Shown here: piece by piece, positions 7,785 through 16,656 of the stretch | How the letters are laid out: every line of letters starts with the position of its first letter | How positions within the stretch are numbered: the first letter of the stretch is position 1 | Origin: Firmicutes bacterium UBA5389 | Lineage (GTDB): Bacteria > Bacillota > DTU025 | Direction of reading: 5' to 3' | Assembly (NCBI GenBank): GCA_002409965.1 | Contig: DHON01000029.1 | Location: 22,166 to 56,648 of the forward strand | DNA: 34,483 bases | Made by a program: the position numbers and the translations under genes | Notes under the pieces: generated by a model | Told to the model about the DNA's origin: nothing | Databases searched by the model: none | What the model saw: only the letters and a program-made list of their open reading frames with translations

Positions 7785-8702
7785 GTGAACACGGTAGCAA
7801 ACGTACCGCAGGCGCCGCAGCTGATAGACATTCTACGGCGCTCCACCGCCTTTCTCACAAAGAACGGAGTCGAGTCCGCCAGGCTTGACGCCGAAGTGCT
7901 GCTGGCCGATGTGCTCGAGCTTGACAGGATCCAGCTTTATGTGCAGTACGATCGTCCGCTCGGCGGCGACGAATTGGAGCGATACAGGGAGGCGCTGAAG
8001 CGGCGCGCCCGCCGGACGCCTGTGGCGTATGTAACCGGGCGCAAGGAGTTCATGTCGCTGGACTTTGCAGTGGACGAGCGGGTGCTGATACCGCGCCCCG
8101 ATACTGAAGTCCTTGTAGAGGCGGTATGCAGTCGCCTGGCCGCACTGGGCATCGCCGAACCCATGGTGGTGGACATAGGTACTGGCAGCGGCGCCATAGC
8201 CTGTGCCATATCTAGCGAGGTTCTGGGCGCTCGGGTGCTGGGCACTGACGTCTCCGGCGATGCTCTCCGAGTGGCGGCGTCAAATGTCGCGCGACTGGGC
8301 TTGGAGGGCCGTGTCTTTCTGGCGCCCGGCGACCTTTTCGAGGCTGTAGACGGCACAGAGTGGGAGCTTGCGGATGTGCTGGTCTCCAATCCCCCGTACG
8401 TGCCGTCTCGCGAGATCGATTTGTTGGCTCCCGAGATATCTCGACACGAACCCCGTCTGGCACTGGACGGAGGGGTGGACGGCCTGGATTTCTACCGACG
8501 AATAGCCGAGGGCGCGCCGAGGCGCCTCGCGGGGCACGGGTTTGTCGCGCTCGAAGTGGGCGATGGCCAGGCGGAGCCGGTGGCCCAGATCCTGTGCCAG
8601 GCTGGGCTGGCCGACTTGTGCACGGTTGTCGACTATTCGGGGGCGACTCGCGCCGTGATCGGCGCGATGCCGTGGAACGGGGGCGAGGTCGATGAGCCGT
8701 GA
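7785..8702 (+). CDS. prmC: Release factor glutamine methyltransferase
   Basis: PrmC transfers a methyl group from S-adenosylmethionine to the GGQ glutamine of release factors. The 305-residue product has an N-terminal helical domain, an SAM-binding VDIGTGSGAIACA segment and the substrate-binding NPPY motif (202-205). It starts with GTG 12 bases after prfA. Its last 11 bases overlap the next gene. Pairing with prfA is the normal arrangement. Confidence 0.95.
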   Translation: MNTVANVPQAPQLIDILRRSTAFLTKNGVESARLDAEVLLADVLELDRIQLYVQYDRPLGGDELERYREALKRRARRTPVAYVTGRKEFMSLDFAVDERVLIPRPDTEVLVEAVCSRLAALGIAEPMVVDIGTGSGAIACAISSEVLGARVLGTDVSGDALRVAASNVARLGLEGRVFLAPGDLFEAVDGTEWELADVLVSNPPYVPSREIDLLAPEISRHEPRLALDGGVDGLDFYRRIAEGAPRRLAGHGFVALEVGDGQAEPVAQILCQAGLADLCTVVDYSGATRAVIGAMPWNGGEVDEP

Positions 8703-9819
8703 TGGCTTCCCGGGCGGACTGACCCCCGTCGAGACTGTACGCGTGCGAGTTGATCCCAAGGGCCCGCCTGCGGATCTCGAGGCGCAGCTGTCTTCAGCAG
8801 CTGCTATCCTGCGACGCGGCGGGCTTGTTGCGTTTCCCACTGAGACCGTGTACGGCCTGGGCGCCAATGCCCTAGATGGGCAGGCGGTGGCCCGGATTTT
8901 CCGGGCCAAGGGCCGACCGCAGGATAATCCGCTCATCGTCCACATCGCCTGCCTCGAAGACCTGCAAGCCTGCGCCGCCGGTGTTCCGGACGAGGCTTGG
9001 GCTCTTGCGCGCGCCTTTTGGCCTGGACCTCTCACCATCGTCCTCCCTGTGTCGGGCGGCATACCCTGTGAGGTCACCGCGGGGGGCGACACGGTCGCGG
9101 TTCGAATGCCGTCTCACCCTGTGGCTATGGCGCTGATCCGTGCCGCGGGGCTTCCCATCGCCGCGCCGTCTGCCAACATATCGGGAAGACCCAGCCCCAC
9201 CAGTGCCGATCATGTATGGACAGATCTGGCGGGCCGGATTGAGATGCTTGTGGACGGCGGACCGGCCGGCATCGGGGTGGAGTCTACGGTGCTCGACATG
9301 ACCTCATCTCCTCCGTTGGTGCTGCGGCCGGGCGGTGTACCGGTGGAGGCGATCCGTGGTATCGTGCCCGGCGCCTGCGTGCTGCCTCAGTATGGCGCGG
9401 GGCGCGGCGGAGGGGGCGAGGGCCCTGCACGCTCTCCCGGACTGCGCTACAAGCACTATGCCCCACGGGCCCAGTTGTGGCTGTTCATAGGGGAATGGGA
9501 ATCTCAGGTGCGCGCGATCTGCAGCCGGGCCTGGGCCGAGGCGGCGGCAGGCAGGCGCGTGGGGCTCTTGGTCAGTGCGGACACAGCTCACGCTGCGGCG
9601 AGAGCGGGGTTCCCGGACACTGTGGTCACTGCAGAGCTGGGATTCCGCGGCGATATGTCGTCGGTGGCTTCAGGTCTGTTTGACGGCATGCGGCGTCTGG
9701 ATTCCCAGGGTGTGCAGGTCATTCTGGCCGAATCGTACGACACTGCCGGCGTGGGTCTTGCCGTGATGAACCGGCTGGTCAGGGCGGCAGGAGGCAGGCT
9801 CGTTCAACTTGGCGAATGA
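8692..9819 (+). CDS. ywlC: L-threonylcarbamoyladenylate synthase, Sua5 type
   Basis: This enzyme makes threonylcarbamoyl-AMP from threonine, bicarbonate and ATP for the t6A modification of ANN-decoding tRNAs. The 375-residue product has the YrdC fold (LRRGGLVAFPTETVYGLGANA, then KGRPQDNPLIVH, and a later SAPSANISGRPSPT) and then a C-terminal Sua5 domain introduced by SPGLRYKHYAPRA. It is therefore the two-domain Sua5/YwlC form rather than the short TsaC. The ATG lies inside the end of prmC, with GGGGCGAGG just upstream. Confidence 0.94.
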   Translation: MSRDGFPGGLTPVETVRVRVDPKGPPADLEAQLSSAAAILRRGGLVAFPTETVYGLGANALDGQAVARIFRAKGRPQDNPLIVHIACLEDLQACAAGVPDEAWALARAFWPGPLTIVLPVSGGIPCEVTAGGDTVAVRMPSHPVAMALIRAAGLPIAAPSANISGRPSPTSADHVWTDLAGRIEMLVDGGPAGIGVESTVLDMTSSPPLVLRPGGVPVEAIRGIVPGACVLPQYGAGRGGGGEGPARSPGLRYKHYAPRAQLWLFIGEWESQVRAICSRAWAEAAAGRRVGLLVSADTAHAAARAGFPDTVVTAELGFRGDMSSVASGLFDGMRRLDSQGVQVILAESYDTAGVGLAVMNRLVRAAGGRLVQLGE

Positions 9820-9880
9820 GGCAGGAGATGATCGTTTTCCAGCGAAGTTCATTGTCTGGGCGGTGAGGGCTGTGAGTGCT

Positions 9881-10321
9881 GTGAGTGAGATGCCTCGAAG
9901 AGTCCTGCTGGTATGCGGCGGAAACACCTGCCGAAGCGCCATGGCCGAGGCCATGATGAGGAACCTCGCGTCCGATTGGACTATTGAGTCTGCGGGCGTC
10001 GCCGCGGTAGATGGCGAGCCGGCCGCCGACAACGCCGTGGCTGTCCTGGCCGAGCTGGGGCTGGACCTGTCGGCCCACCGCGCCCGCCTGCTTACGCCGG
10101 ATATGGTCTCGCAGGCCGATACGATTCTGGCCATGGAGCGCAGGCACCTTCAGCGCGTCCTGGAGCTGGATCCCTCGGCCGCGCCGCGCGCGCGAACTCT
10201 CGCCGAATCCGATATCGCCGACCCGTTCGGCGGTTCGCTTCAGGTGTATCGGCGCGCCAGGGATGAAATACGGCAGGCAATCGCAGCCAACTTGGCATCA
10301 TTTGATCGAGGTGGGGGCTAA
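9881..10321 (+). CDS. ywlE: Low-molecular-weight phosphatase, probable protein-arginine phosphatase
   Basis: The product belongs to the LMW-PTP fold. The P-loop CGGNTCRS carries nucleophile Cys12 and Arg18, and DPFGG near the C-terminus holds the general acid. A Thr in the P-loop where tyrosine phosphatases usually have Ile is the feature that marks YwlE-type arginine phosphatases, so I infer phosphoarginine as substrate. No McsB-type kinase is in this window. The start is uncertain: in-frame GTG codons at 9863, 9872 and 9881 and an ATG at 9890 lie in a region with a 9-bp tandem repeat (9870-9887). I chose GTG 9881, but the ATG is nearly as good. Confidence 0.88.
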   Translation: MSEMPRRVLLVCGGNTCRSAMAEAMMRNLASDWTIESAGVAAVDGEPAADNAVAVLAELGLDLSAHRARLLTPDMVSQADTILAMERRHLQRVLELDPSAAPRARTLAESDIADPFGGSLQVYRRARDEIRQAIAANLASFDRGGG

Positions 10322-10774
10322 TTGGTGATCGCTGTTGGGTCGGACCATGCGGGTTACGATGCGAAGCAGGAAGTAACACGGATGCTAAGGGAGCACGGGC
10401 ACGAAGTCCGCGACTTGGGCGCACATTCGCGCGAAAGTGTCGACTACCCCGATATTGCGGTGGCGGTGTCGGAGTGTGTAGCGCGAGGTGAAGCTGATCG
10501 CGGCATTCTTGTATGCGGCACCGGCATCGGCATGTCGATAACGGCCAATAAGGTCCGGGGCATCAGGGCCGCGCTGTGCCACGACGAGTTCACCGCCCAT
10601 GCCGCGCGCGAGCATAACGATGCCAACGTCTTGGCTGTGGGCGCCCGCACGACCGCGGTCCATGCAATACTTCGGATTGTCGACATGTTTCTGACAACCG
10701 AGTTCGCCGGCGGCCGGCACGCCGCAAGAGTCCAGAAGATCGCAGACGCTGAAAGCAACTACCGGGGGTGTTAG
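10322..10774 (+). CDS. rpiB: Ribose 5-phosphate isomerase B
   Basis: RpiB interconverts ribose 5-phosphate and ribulose 5-phosphate in the pentose phosphate pathway. The 150-residue product has GSDHAGYDAK at the N-terminus, the catalytic CGTGIGMSI loop and HDEFTAHAAREHNDANVLAVGAR. It begins immediately after the ywlE stop. TTG 10322 and GTG 10325 are both in reach of AGGTGG (10309-10314). The ywlE-rpiB-upp order matches other Bacillota, except that glyA is missing between rpiB and upp. Confidence 0.95.
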   Translation: MVIAVGSDHAGYDAKQEVTRMLREHGHEVRDLGAHSRESVDYPDIAVAVSECVARGEADRGILVCGTGIGMSITANKVRGIRAALCHDEFTAHAAREHNDANVLAVGARTTAVHAILRIVDMFLTTEFAGGRHAARVQKIADAESNYRGC

Positions 10775-10776
10775 CC

Positions 10777-11406
10777 ATGGGACGGGTCCACGTAATAGAC
10801 CATCCGTTGATCCAGCATAAGATAACGCTCATAAGGGACAAGAACACCGGGCCCAAAGACTTCCGCGATCTGGTGGGAGAGGTAGCCATGCTCATGGCGT
10901 ACGAAGTCACGCGCAACCTTCCCCTGGAAACGGTGGAGGTTGAGACGCCCATCGGCCGGGCATCGGGCAAGCAGCTTGCCGGCAAGAAAGTCGGAGTGAT
11001 TGCCATTCTCCGGGCTGGCCTCGGCATGGTGGACGCTGTACTGAAGTTGATTCCTGCCGCTAAGGTGGGGCATATTGGGCTCTACCGCGACCCCGACACG
11101 CTCCGTCCGGTGGAATACTACTGTAAGCTTCCGCCCGATGTGTCTGAACGGGAGTTGATCCTGCTGGATCCGATGCTTGCCACAGGGGGATCGGCCTGCG
11201 CCGCAATTGGGTTCGCCAAAGACAGGGGCGCCAACAGCATTAGGCTGGTTAATCTGATAGCCGCGCCCGAGGGCATAAGCCTTGTTCAGCAGACGCATCC
11301 GGATGTCGAAATCTACGTGGCCGCGATCGACCAGTGCCTGAATTCGCACGGGTACATCGTTCCTGGCCTGGGTGATGCCGGAGACAGACTGTTCGGGACT
11401 AAGTAG
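10777..11406 (+). CDS. upp: Uracil phosphoribosyltransferase
   Basis: Upp makes UMP from uracil and PRPP. The 209-residue product has HPLIQHKITLIRDKNTG at the N-terminus, ILRAGLGM, and the PRPP-binding LLDPMLATGGSA. It ends in the conserved GYIVPGLGDAGDR region. The ATG at 10777 lies two bases after the rpiB stop and follows a GGGGG tract. Length and motifs are typical. Confidence 0.97.
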   Translation: MGRVHVIDHPLIQHKITLIRDKNTGPKDFRDLVGEVAMLMAYEVTRNLPLETVEVETPIGRASGKQLAGKKVGVIAILRAGLGMVDAVLKLIPAAKVGHIGLYRDPDTLRPVEYYCKLPPDVSERELILLDPMLATGGSACAAIGFAKDRGANSIRLVNLIAAPEGISLVQQTHPDVEIYVAAIDQCLNSHGYIVPGLGDAGDRLFGTK

Positions 11407-11423
11407 ACAAGGGTTGAACTGAA

Positions 11424-11900
11424 GTGGACGGTGTACGCGATTTCCAACGTCCTCCCTGGGACGACTATTTCCTGGAGATAGCGCGCGTGGTGGCGAGCAG
11501 GTCCACATGCCTTCGCCGGCAGGTGGGAGCTGTTGCTGTACGAGACAGGCAGATTCTGGCCACGGGCTACAATGGGGCGCCCGCCGGCCTCAGGCACTGC
11601 GCTGAGGTCGGGTGCGTCCGCGAGTCGATCGGCGTGCCGTCTGGGGAGCGTCATGAACTCTGCCGCGGCCTTCACGCTGAGCAGAACGTGATTATCCAGG
11701 CGGCCCTGCACGGAGCGGCCTTGTCGGGAGCTACCGTGTACTGCACTCACCAGCCGTGCGTAGTCTGCTCCAAGATGATGATCAATGCAGGAGTGACGAG
11801 GATAGTGTACTCCGGCGGCTATCCAGACAAGCTGTCGCGGGAAATGCTGACCGAAGCAGGCGTCCAGCTGGTTCAGACGCTCGGGAGTGCTTCAAGTTGA
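11424..11900 (+). CDS. comEB: Deoxycytidylate (dCMP) deaminase family, ComEB-like
   Basis: This zinc enzyme converts dCMP to dUMP, feeding dTMP synthesis. The 158-residue product has the zinc and catalytic signature HAE (84-86) and PCVVC (111-115), plus WDDYFLEIA and ATGYNGAPAG typical of the dCMP deaminase group. The GTG start at 11424 has only a weak ribosome site. Its last four bases overlap the start of the next gene. Confidence 0.93.
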   Translation: MDGVRDFQRPPWDDYFLEIARVVASRSTCLRRQVGAVAVRDRQILATGYNGAPAGLRHCAEVGCVRESIGVPSGERHELCRGLHAEQNVIIQAALHGAALSGATVYCTHQPCVVCSKMMINAGVTRIVYSGGYPDKLSREMLTEAGVQLVQTLGSASS

Positions 11901-12928
11901 CCAGGTATCTGGGAGCGCTTATTCTGGCTACTGCATGCTCATGGCTTGTAACCCCTCATATGGGAAGGATTGCGCTGTCGCGAGGCATAGTGGACCGCCC
12001 TAGGGGCCGGCACATCCACGCGGAGCCGATTCCGTTTCTCGGGGGCGTTGCCATGTACGTGGCCTTTTTCCTCGCCACAGTCGTGTTCGGGCGGCCCGAT
12101 AGGAACACCATTGGGCTTCTCGCCGGCGGGGCGTTTGCGGTCGCGCTGGGCGTTGCCGACGACAAGTGGGAGCTCAGGCCGCGGAAGAAGCTGATGGGGC
12201 AGATCGTTGCGGCTGTGATCGTAATGCTGTTCGGAGTCAAGATCGAGTTCGTCACAAATCCGCTCGGGGGCATGATCTACCTTGGCGCCCTATCGATACC
12301 CATCACCTTAGTGTGGGTTGTAGCCTTCATGAACGTGGTGAACTTCATCGATGGGCTAGACGGCCTTGCGGCCGGCGTGTCGGCCATAGGTTCGATTGCG
12401 ATGGCTCTGGCGGCGCTGGAGGGCGGCCAGTCCAGGCTGGTTGTGCTGTCCATGGCCCTGGCCGGCAGCGCCCTCGGTTTTCTGCGACACAACTTCCACC
12501 CTGCCCGGATATTCATGGGCGACGCGGGCGCGATGTTCCTGGGGTTCACAATCGCTGGGATCTCTGCCATAGGCGCGCTCAAGACCCCGGCTACACTGGT
12601 TCTGGCGGTGCCGGTTATCGTCATGGGGGTTCCCGTCCTCGACACCGCATTCGCCATATTCCGCCGCGTCCGGCGCGGAGTTCCTGTGTCGAGCTCCGAC
12701 CGCGATCACGTGCACCATCGGTTGCTGGCCATGGGAATGACCCAGCGACAGGCGGTGCTTACACTTTACACCGTCAGCGCGCTGCTTGCAGCCACTGCGT
12801 GCGGTGTTGCCGCCGTTAATCCGCTCCTCGGCATAGGCGGAACTGTCACCGCGTTTTGCGCTTTGATCATTGTCGGGGGCAAGTCAGGAATCCTGAAGTC
12901 TGACATTCGCCGGCGAGACAGAGACTAG
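11897..12928 (+). CDS. tagO: Undecaprenyl-phosphate GlcNAc-1-phosphate transferase (MraY/WecA/TagO family)
   Basis: This polytopic membrane enzyme transfers a sugar phosphate, usually GlcNAc-1-P from UDP-GlcNAc, to undecaprenyl phosphate, starting teichoic acid, O-antigen or capsule synthesis. The 343-residue product shows the family blocks: ADDKWELRP (Asp-Asp pair), NFIDGLDGLAAG, IFMGDAGAMFLGF and DRDHVHHRLL (His-His-Arg). About ten hydrophobic segments are visible. The TTG start at 11897 overlaps the comEB stop by four bases and has GGGAG (11883-11887) upstream. The next gene, wecB, makes UDP-ManNAc, so the pair probably serves a surface glycopolymer. Whether TagO or WecA is the better name depends on the acceptor polymer, which is not shown here. 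Confidence 0.92.
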   Translation: MTRYLGALILATACSWLVTPHMGRIALSRGIVDRPRGRHIHAEPIPFLGGVAMYVAFFLATVVFGRPDRNTIGLLAGGAFAVALGVADDKWELRPRKKLMGQIVAAVIVMLFGVKIEFVTNPLGGMIYLGALSIPITLVWVVAFMNVVNFIDGLDGLAAGVSAIGSIAMALAALEGGQSRLVVLSMALAGSALGFLRHNFHPARIFMGDAGAMFLGFTIAGISAIGALKTPATLVLAVPVIVMGVPVLDTAFAIFRRVRRGVPVSSSDRDHVHHRLLAMGMTQRQAVLTLYTVSALLAATACGVAAVNPLLGIGGTVTAFCALIIVGGKSGILKSDIRRRDRD

Positions 12929-12962
12929 CGCGAATGCCCAAAACGTGCCTGGAGGTCATCAA

Positions 12963-14114
12963 ATGGAACGCGTCAAGGTCCTCTCAGTTTTCGGAACTAG
13001 GCCAGACACAATCAAGCTGGCTCCTGTCGTCAATGAGCTGTCGCGGTATCCCGAGTTGATCGATTCCGTAACGGTGGGAACTGCTCAGCACAGAGAGATG
13101 ATGGATCAGGTGCTCGGAGTTTTCGGCATAGTTCCCGACTACGATCTGGGCGTCATGCGCGATGACCAGACGCTTTTCGACATCGCGGAGCGCGGGCTTC
13201 GGGGGTTGCAGGAAGTGCTGGAGCGCGAACGCCCGGACATGACACTAGTCCACGGAGACACGTCCACTGCGTTTGTGGGCGCTCTGGCGTCATTCTACTG
13301 CAAGATCACGGTCGGCCATGTCGAGGCAGGGCTGCGGACCAATGAGAAATACGATCCGTTTCCGGAGGAGATGAATCGGAGGCTGGTGGGGTGCCTTTCG
13401 GATCTGCATTTCGCGCCGACGCACGAGCATCTAGGCAACCTGATGCGGGAGAATTTCCCCCGGGAGAACATATACGTCACGGGGAACACTGTGGTCGATG
13501 CAGTGCTGGCTGTTGCGGCTTCCCGAGGGGGCTTCGCCGACAAGCGGCTTGCATCCATCGACCTGGCCGGAAGGCGCCTTGTTCTGGTCACGGCGCACCG
13601 CCGTGAGAACATCGGAGAACCGCTGCGAAACATATGCGGCGCCGTGCGTGATGTGCTGAGCGACTACCCCGATACGGTGGCCATAATGCCGGTGCATCCC
13701 AACCCGCGGGTGCGCGGCGCTGTTCTCCAGGAGCTTTCAGGGGTCGAGCGGTGTCACCTGGTTGACCCCATTAGCTATCCTGACATGGTCGGACTAATGC
13801 AGGCGTGCTTCATGGTGATGACGGATTCAGGGGGCTTGCAGGAAGAGGCACCTGCGCTGGGCAAGCCCGTGCTGGTACTTCGGCGGACTACCGAGCGACC
13901 AGAGGGGCTGCGCGCAGGCACTCTGAAACTGGCTGGCGTATCCAGAGAGGGCATACGCAAAGAGGCAGGTATTCTGCTGTCGAATGCAGAAAAGTATCGC
14001 CGGATGGCCGAATCACCCAATCCTTACGGGGATGGCAAGGCATCGGAGCGGGTCGTCCATGGAATATTGCATCATTTCGGCATGATTGACGACCGCCCGA
14101 TGGAGTTTGCCTGA
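12963..14114 (+). CDS. wecB: UDP-N-acetylglucosamine 2-epimerase (non-hydrolysing)
   Basis: The enzyme interconverts UDP-GlcNAc and UDP-ManNAc for surface polysaccharide synthesis. The 383-residue product has VFGTRPDTIKLAPV at the N-terminus, VHGDTSTAF, HVEAGLRTN and the late TDSGGLQEEAPALGKPVLVLR, the UDP-binding block. The ATG at 12963 follows TGGAGGT with a 6-7 base spacer. It follows the tagO-like gene by 34 bases and is the mnaA homologue of the Bacillus region. Confidence 0.95.
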   Translation: MERVKVLSVFGTRPDTIKLAPVVNELSRYPELIDSVTVGTAQHREMMDQVLGVFGIVPDYDLGVMRDDQTLFDIAERGLRGLQEVLERERPDMTLVHGDTSTAFVGALASFYCKITVGHVEAGLRTNEKYDPFPEEMNRRLVGCLSDLHFAPTHEHLGNLMRENFPRENIYVTGNTVVDAVLAVAASRGGFADKRLASIDLAGRRLVLVTAHRRENIGEPLRNICGAVRDVLSDYPDTVAIMPVHPNPRVRGAVLQELSGVERCHLVDPISYPDMVGLMQACFMVMTDSGGLQEEAPALGKPVLVLRRTTERPEGLRAGTLKLAGVSREGIRKEAGILLSNAEKYRRMAESPNPYGDGKASERVVHGILHHFGMIDDRPMEFA

Positions 14115-14142
14115 TCGAACACGGACTGACATATCTTACTGG

Positions 14143-14172
14143 TTGTGCGGCAAGGCGCGGTGGTGCTACACT
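14143..14172 (+). promoter_or_regulatory. Possible promoter upstream of murA
   Basis: TTGTGC (14143-14148), an 18-base spacer and TACACT (14167-14172) lie in the 114-base gap before murA. The match is moderate. Confidence 0.35.
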
Positions 14173-14228
14173 ACGCGGGGGCATTGGCCCTGCTTTCAGG
14201 CGATTGGATCGTGATTGGGGGCAGTCAG

Positions 14229-15506
14229 GTGGAGGCTCTGGTCATCAGGGGCGGAGTTCCCTTGGGTGGAGAGGTGCGCGTGGGTGGAGCGAAGAACGCA
14301 TCGCTTCCGATAATCGCTGCTTCACTCCTGGCGGCTGGACCATCGAAAGTTGAAGATGTGCCGCACCTGAAGGATGTCGACACTATGTGCGGGGTGCTCT
14401 CGTCAGTGGGCGCCACGGTGTCGCGCTCTCCGAATGTCATTGTGGTAGACGCGTCCGAGATATCCTCGGTTGAGCCGCCATATGAACTGGTCAGAGCCAT
14501 GCGGGCTTCGTTCCTGGTCATAGGGCCCTTGCTTGCGCGGATGGGGCGAGTGCGAGTCTCCCTTCCTGGGGGATGCGCTATAGGGTCGCGCCCTATCGAT
14601 CTGCATCTGAAGGGCCTGGCCGCTCTGGGGGCGGAGATCGACATGGGTTACGGCCAGATAGAGGCCAAAGCCGCCCGGCTGACCGGCGCCCGGGTATACA
14701 TGGACTTTCCCAGTGTTGGGGCGACTGAGAACATCATGATGGCGGCTGTGTTGGCTTCCGGCATGACGCTGATCGAAAACGCCGCACAGGAACCCGAGGT
14801 GGTGGACCTGGCCAACTTCCTCAACTCCATGGGCGCGCGTGTGAGAGGAGCGGGCACCAATGCTTTGCGAATCGAAGGCGTGTCTGAGCTTTCGCCAGCG
14901 TGCCACACGGTCATTCCCGACCGTATCGAAGCCGGCACGTTGATGGTGGCTGCCGCCATGACCCGCGGCTCTCTGGTCGTCGACAACGTGGTGACCGAGC
15001 ACCTGAAGCCGATCACAGCCAAGCTGCGCGAGGCAGGCGTTTCGGTGGAGGAGCGCGACGATGGATCGGTGTACGTGGAAATGCACCAGCGCCCCGCAGG
15101 CGTTGACATCAAGACCATGCCGTATCCGGGTTTTCCCACCGACCTTCAGGCGCAGTTCATGGCGATGATGTCGATCAGCTCAGGCTCGTCAGTGATCACC
15201 GAGACGGTTTTCGAGAACAGGTTCATGCACGTGTCGGAGCTTGCCCGGATGGGCGCATCGATCAAGATCGACGGCCGGGCCGCAATGATAGAAGGGCAGG
15301 CCGATCTGTCGGGCGCCCAGGTGAGGTGCACGGATCTTCGGGCCGGCGCGGCCCTGGTGCTGGCAGGCTTGGTCGCATCGGGCGAGACTGTTGTGTCGGA
15401 CGTGTACCACGTGGACCGCGGCTACGAAAGGCTCGAGGAGAAACTGGCGCGAGCGGGGGCCTACATCCGGCGCGTGACTGAGTCCGAAGCCGAGAAGGCG
15501 GTCTAG
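14229..15506 (+). CDS. murA: UDP-N-acetylglucosamine 1-carboxyvinyltransferase
   Basis: MurA transfers enolpyruvate to UDP-GlcNAc, the first committed step of peptidoglycan synthesis. The 425-residue product has the catalytic loop LPGGCAIGSRPIDLHLKG with Cys116 present (so predicted fosfomycin-sensitive), GGAKNASLP near the N-terminus, and PGFPTDLQAQ with ENRFMHVSELARMGA in the C-terminal half. I chose GTG 14229 because the family normally starts here and GGGGG lies about 8 bases upstream; an open frame continues back to 14145 without family support. The murA-spoIID-spoIIQ-spoIIID-mbl order is the Bacillota arrangement. Confidence 0.96.
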   Translation: MEALVIRGGVPLGGEVRVGGAKNASLPIIAASLLAAGPSKVEDVPHLKDVDTMCGVLSSVGATVSRSPNVIVVDASEISSVEPPYELVRAMRASFLVIGPLLARMGRVRVSLPGGCAIGSRPIDLHLKGLAALGAEIDMGYGQIEAKAARLTGARVYMDFPSVGATENIMMAAVLASGMTLIENAAQEPEVVDLANFLNSMGARVRGAGTNALRIEGVSELSPACHTVIPDRIEAGTLMVAAAMTRGSLVVDNVVTEHLKPITAKLREAGVSVEERDDGSVYVEMHQRPAGVDIKTMPYPGFPTDLQAQFMAMMSISSGSSVITETVFENRFMHVSELARMGASIKIDGRAAMIEGQADLSGAQVRCTDLRAGAALVLAGLVASGETVVSDVYHVDRGYERLEEKLARAGAYIRRVTESEAEKAV

Positions 15507-15660
15507 TCGTGTAACCTGTCTGCCTTTCCTTATCTGTCTTCTTCAGCCTGTCTTCTTCAGTCCGTCTTCTGTATTGGCCCTCTGCCTTCACCCTGTGGCC
15601 CTCGGTTCTACCTTCTCTGCCTGCGAATAGACTGTACGGCCCTCTGCATGGGCGGGGGAG
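15507..15660 (+). other. Pyrimidine-rich spacer with 14-bp tandem repeat
   Basis: The murA-spoIID gap is rich in C and T and poor in G on the plus strand. It contains CTGTCTTCTTCAGC at 15534-15547, a near-copy at 15548-15561 and a partial third copy. There is no clear hairpin terminator. A C-rich, G-poor, unstructured transcript of this kind would suit a Rho-dependent terminator after murA, which is an inference. Confidence 0.5.
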
Positions 15661-15668
15661 GTACAGCT

Positions 15669-16640
15669 GTGGCAAGAAGCGTTGGTATCCTCATCGCTTT
15701 GTGTGTGGTGATAATGGTTCTGGTTCCCGCCGCCATCGCTCTCCTGGTACGGCCTCCTGGCCTGGTACGTCCCGACGATACGTGGATATCAGTGTGGGAC
15801 CACTCGGCGCGCGTCGTGCGGCGCCTGGCTCTCCAAGACTATCTGGTGGGAGTGGCGGCGGCCGAGATGCCGGCGTCGTTTGGCCTGGAGGCGCTGAAGG
15901 CTCAGGTCGTGGCGGCGAGGACCTACACGCTGCGCAAGATAGCGAAGGATGCGGGCCGCACGGCTGCCGAACACCCAAGTGGGGCTCAGATTTGCACAGA
16001 CCCATCTCATTGCCAGGCATGGAATTCCCGCGAGCAGCTCGTCCGCAAGTGGGGCGCGGGAGTGTATCTGCCGAACATCAGGAAGGTCATTGCGGCCGTA
16101 GAGTCTACGTATGGGCTCGTCATGACCTACAATGGCCAGCTCATCGATGCAGTATACCACTCATGTTGCGGAGGGATGACCGAGGACGCTGCGGAGGTCT
16201 GGGGGCGCAGCGTACCGTATCTTGTTCCGGTCGGTTGCGGGTGTGGGCATCGGGCGTTGGAACTGGGAGAGAGTCGCGCAGTGGACAGCGCGCACCTGCT
16301 TTCGGCGTTGGGCATCGGCGCGCGCGATGTGCCGGCTCTGGCCTCGGGAGTGCGCGTGGCGGCGCGCACAGGGACTGATCGAGCCAGCATCGTATCGGTA
16401 TACGGCGTTTCGATATCCGCGGCACAGCTTCGACGGGCTCTGGCCCTGAAATCCACTCGCATCGCCGTTAGCTCTGAAGCCGGCAAGACCGTCTTTCGGA
16501 CGACGGGCTACGGGCACGGGGTGGGGATGTGCCAGTGGGGCGCAGCGATCATGGCGGAGCGGGGAGATACGTTCGACGCAATACTGCAGCACTACTACAC
16601 TGGAATTAGAATACAGCGAATCGCCTCGGGGAAGAAATAG
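15669..16640 (+). CDS. spoIID: Stage II sporulation protein D
   Basis: SpoIID is a membrane-anchored lytic transglycosylase that degrades peptidoglycan during engulfment of the forespore. The 323-residue product has one N-terminal membrane helix (about 4-26), then the conserved YLVGVAAAEMPASFGLEALKAQVVAARTY block with the catalytic-region Glu. HSCCGG and the late GHGVGMCQWGA motif are also present. The GTG start at 15669 has GGGGGAGG (15654-15661) 7 bases upstream. It is followed by a SpoIIQ-like gene 16 bases later. I see no confident sigma-E promoter in the spacer before it. Confidence 0.95.
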   Translation: MARSVGILIALCVVIMVLVPAAIALLVRPPGLVRPDDTWISVWDHSARVVRRLALQDYLVGVAAAEMPASFGLEALKAQVVAARTYTLRKIAKDAGRTAAEHPSGAQICTDPSHCQAWNSREQLVRKWGAGVYLPNIRKVIAAVESTYGLVMTYNGQLIDAVYHSCCGGMTEDAAEVWGRSVPYLVPVGCGCGHRALELGESRAVDSAHLLSALGIGARDVPALASGVRVAARTGTDRASIVSVYGVSISAAQLRRALALKSTRIAVSSEAGKTVFRTTGYGHGVGMCQWGAAIMAERGDTFDAILQHYYTGIRIQRIASGKK

Positions 16641-16656
16641 ACCCTGAGGTGATTTC

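Noticed and set aside
10771..11508. Minus-strand open frame of 245 codons
   Set aside because: It is antisense to upp, which has complete conserved motifs.
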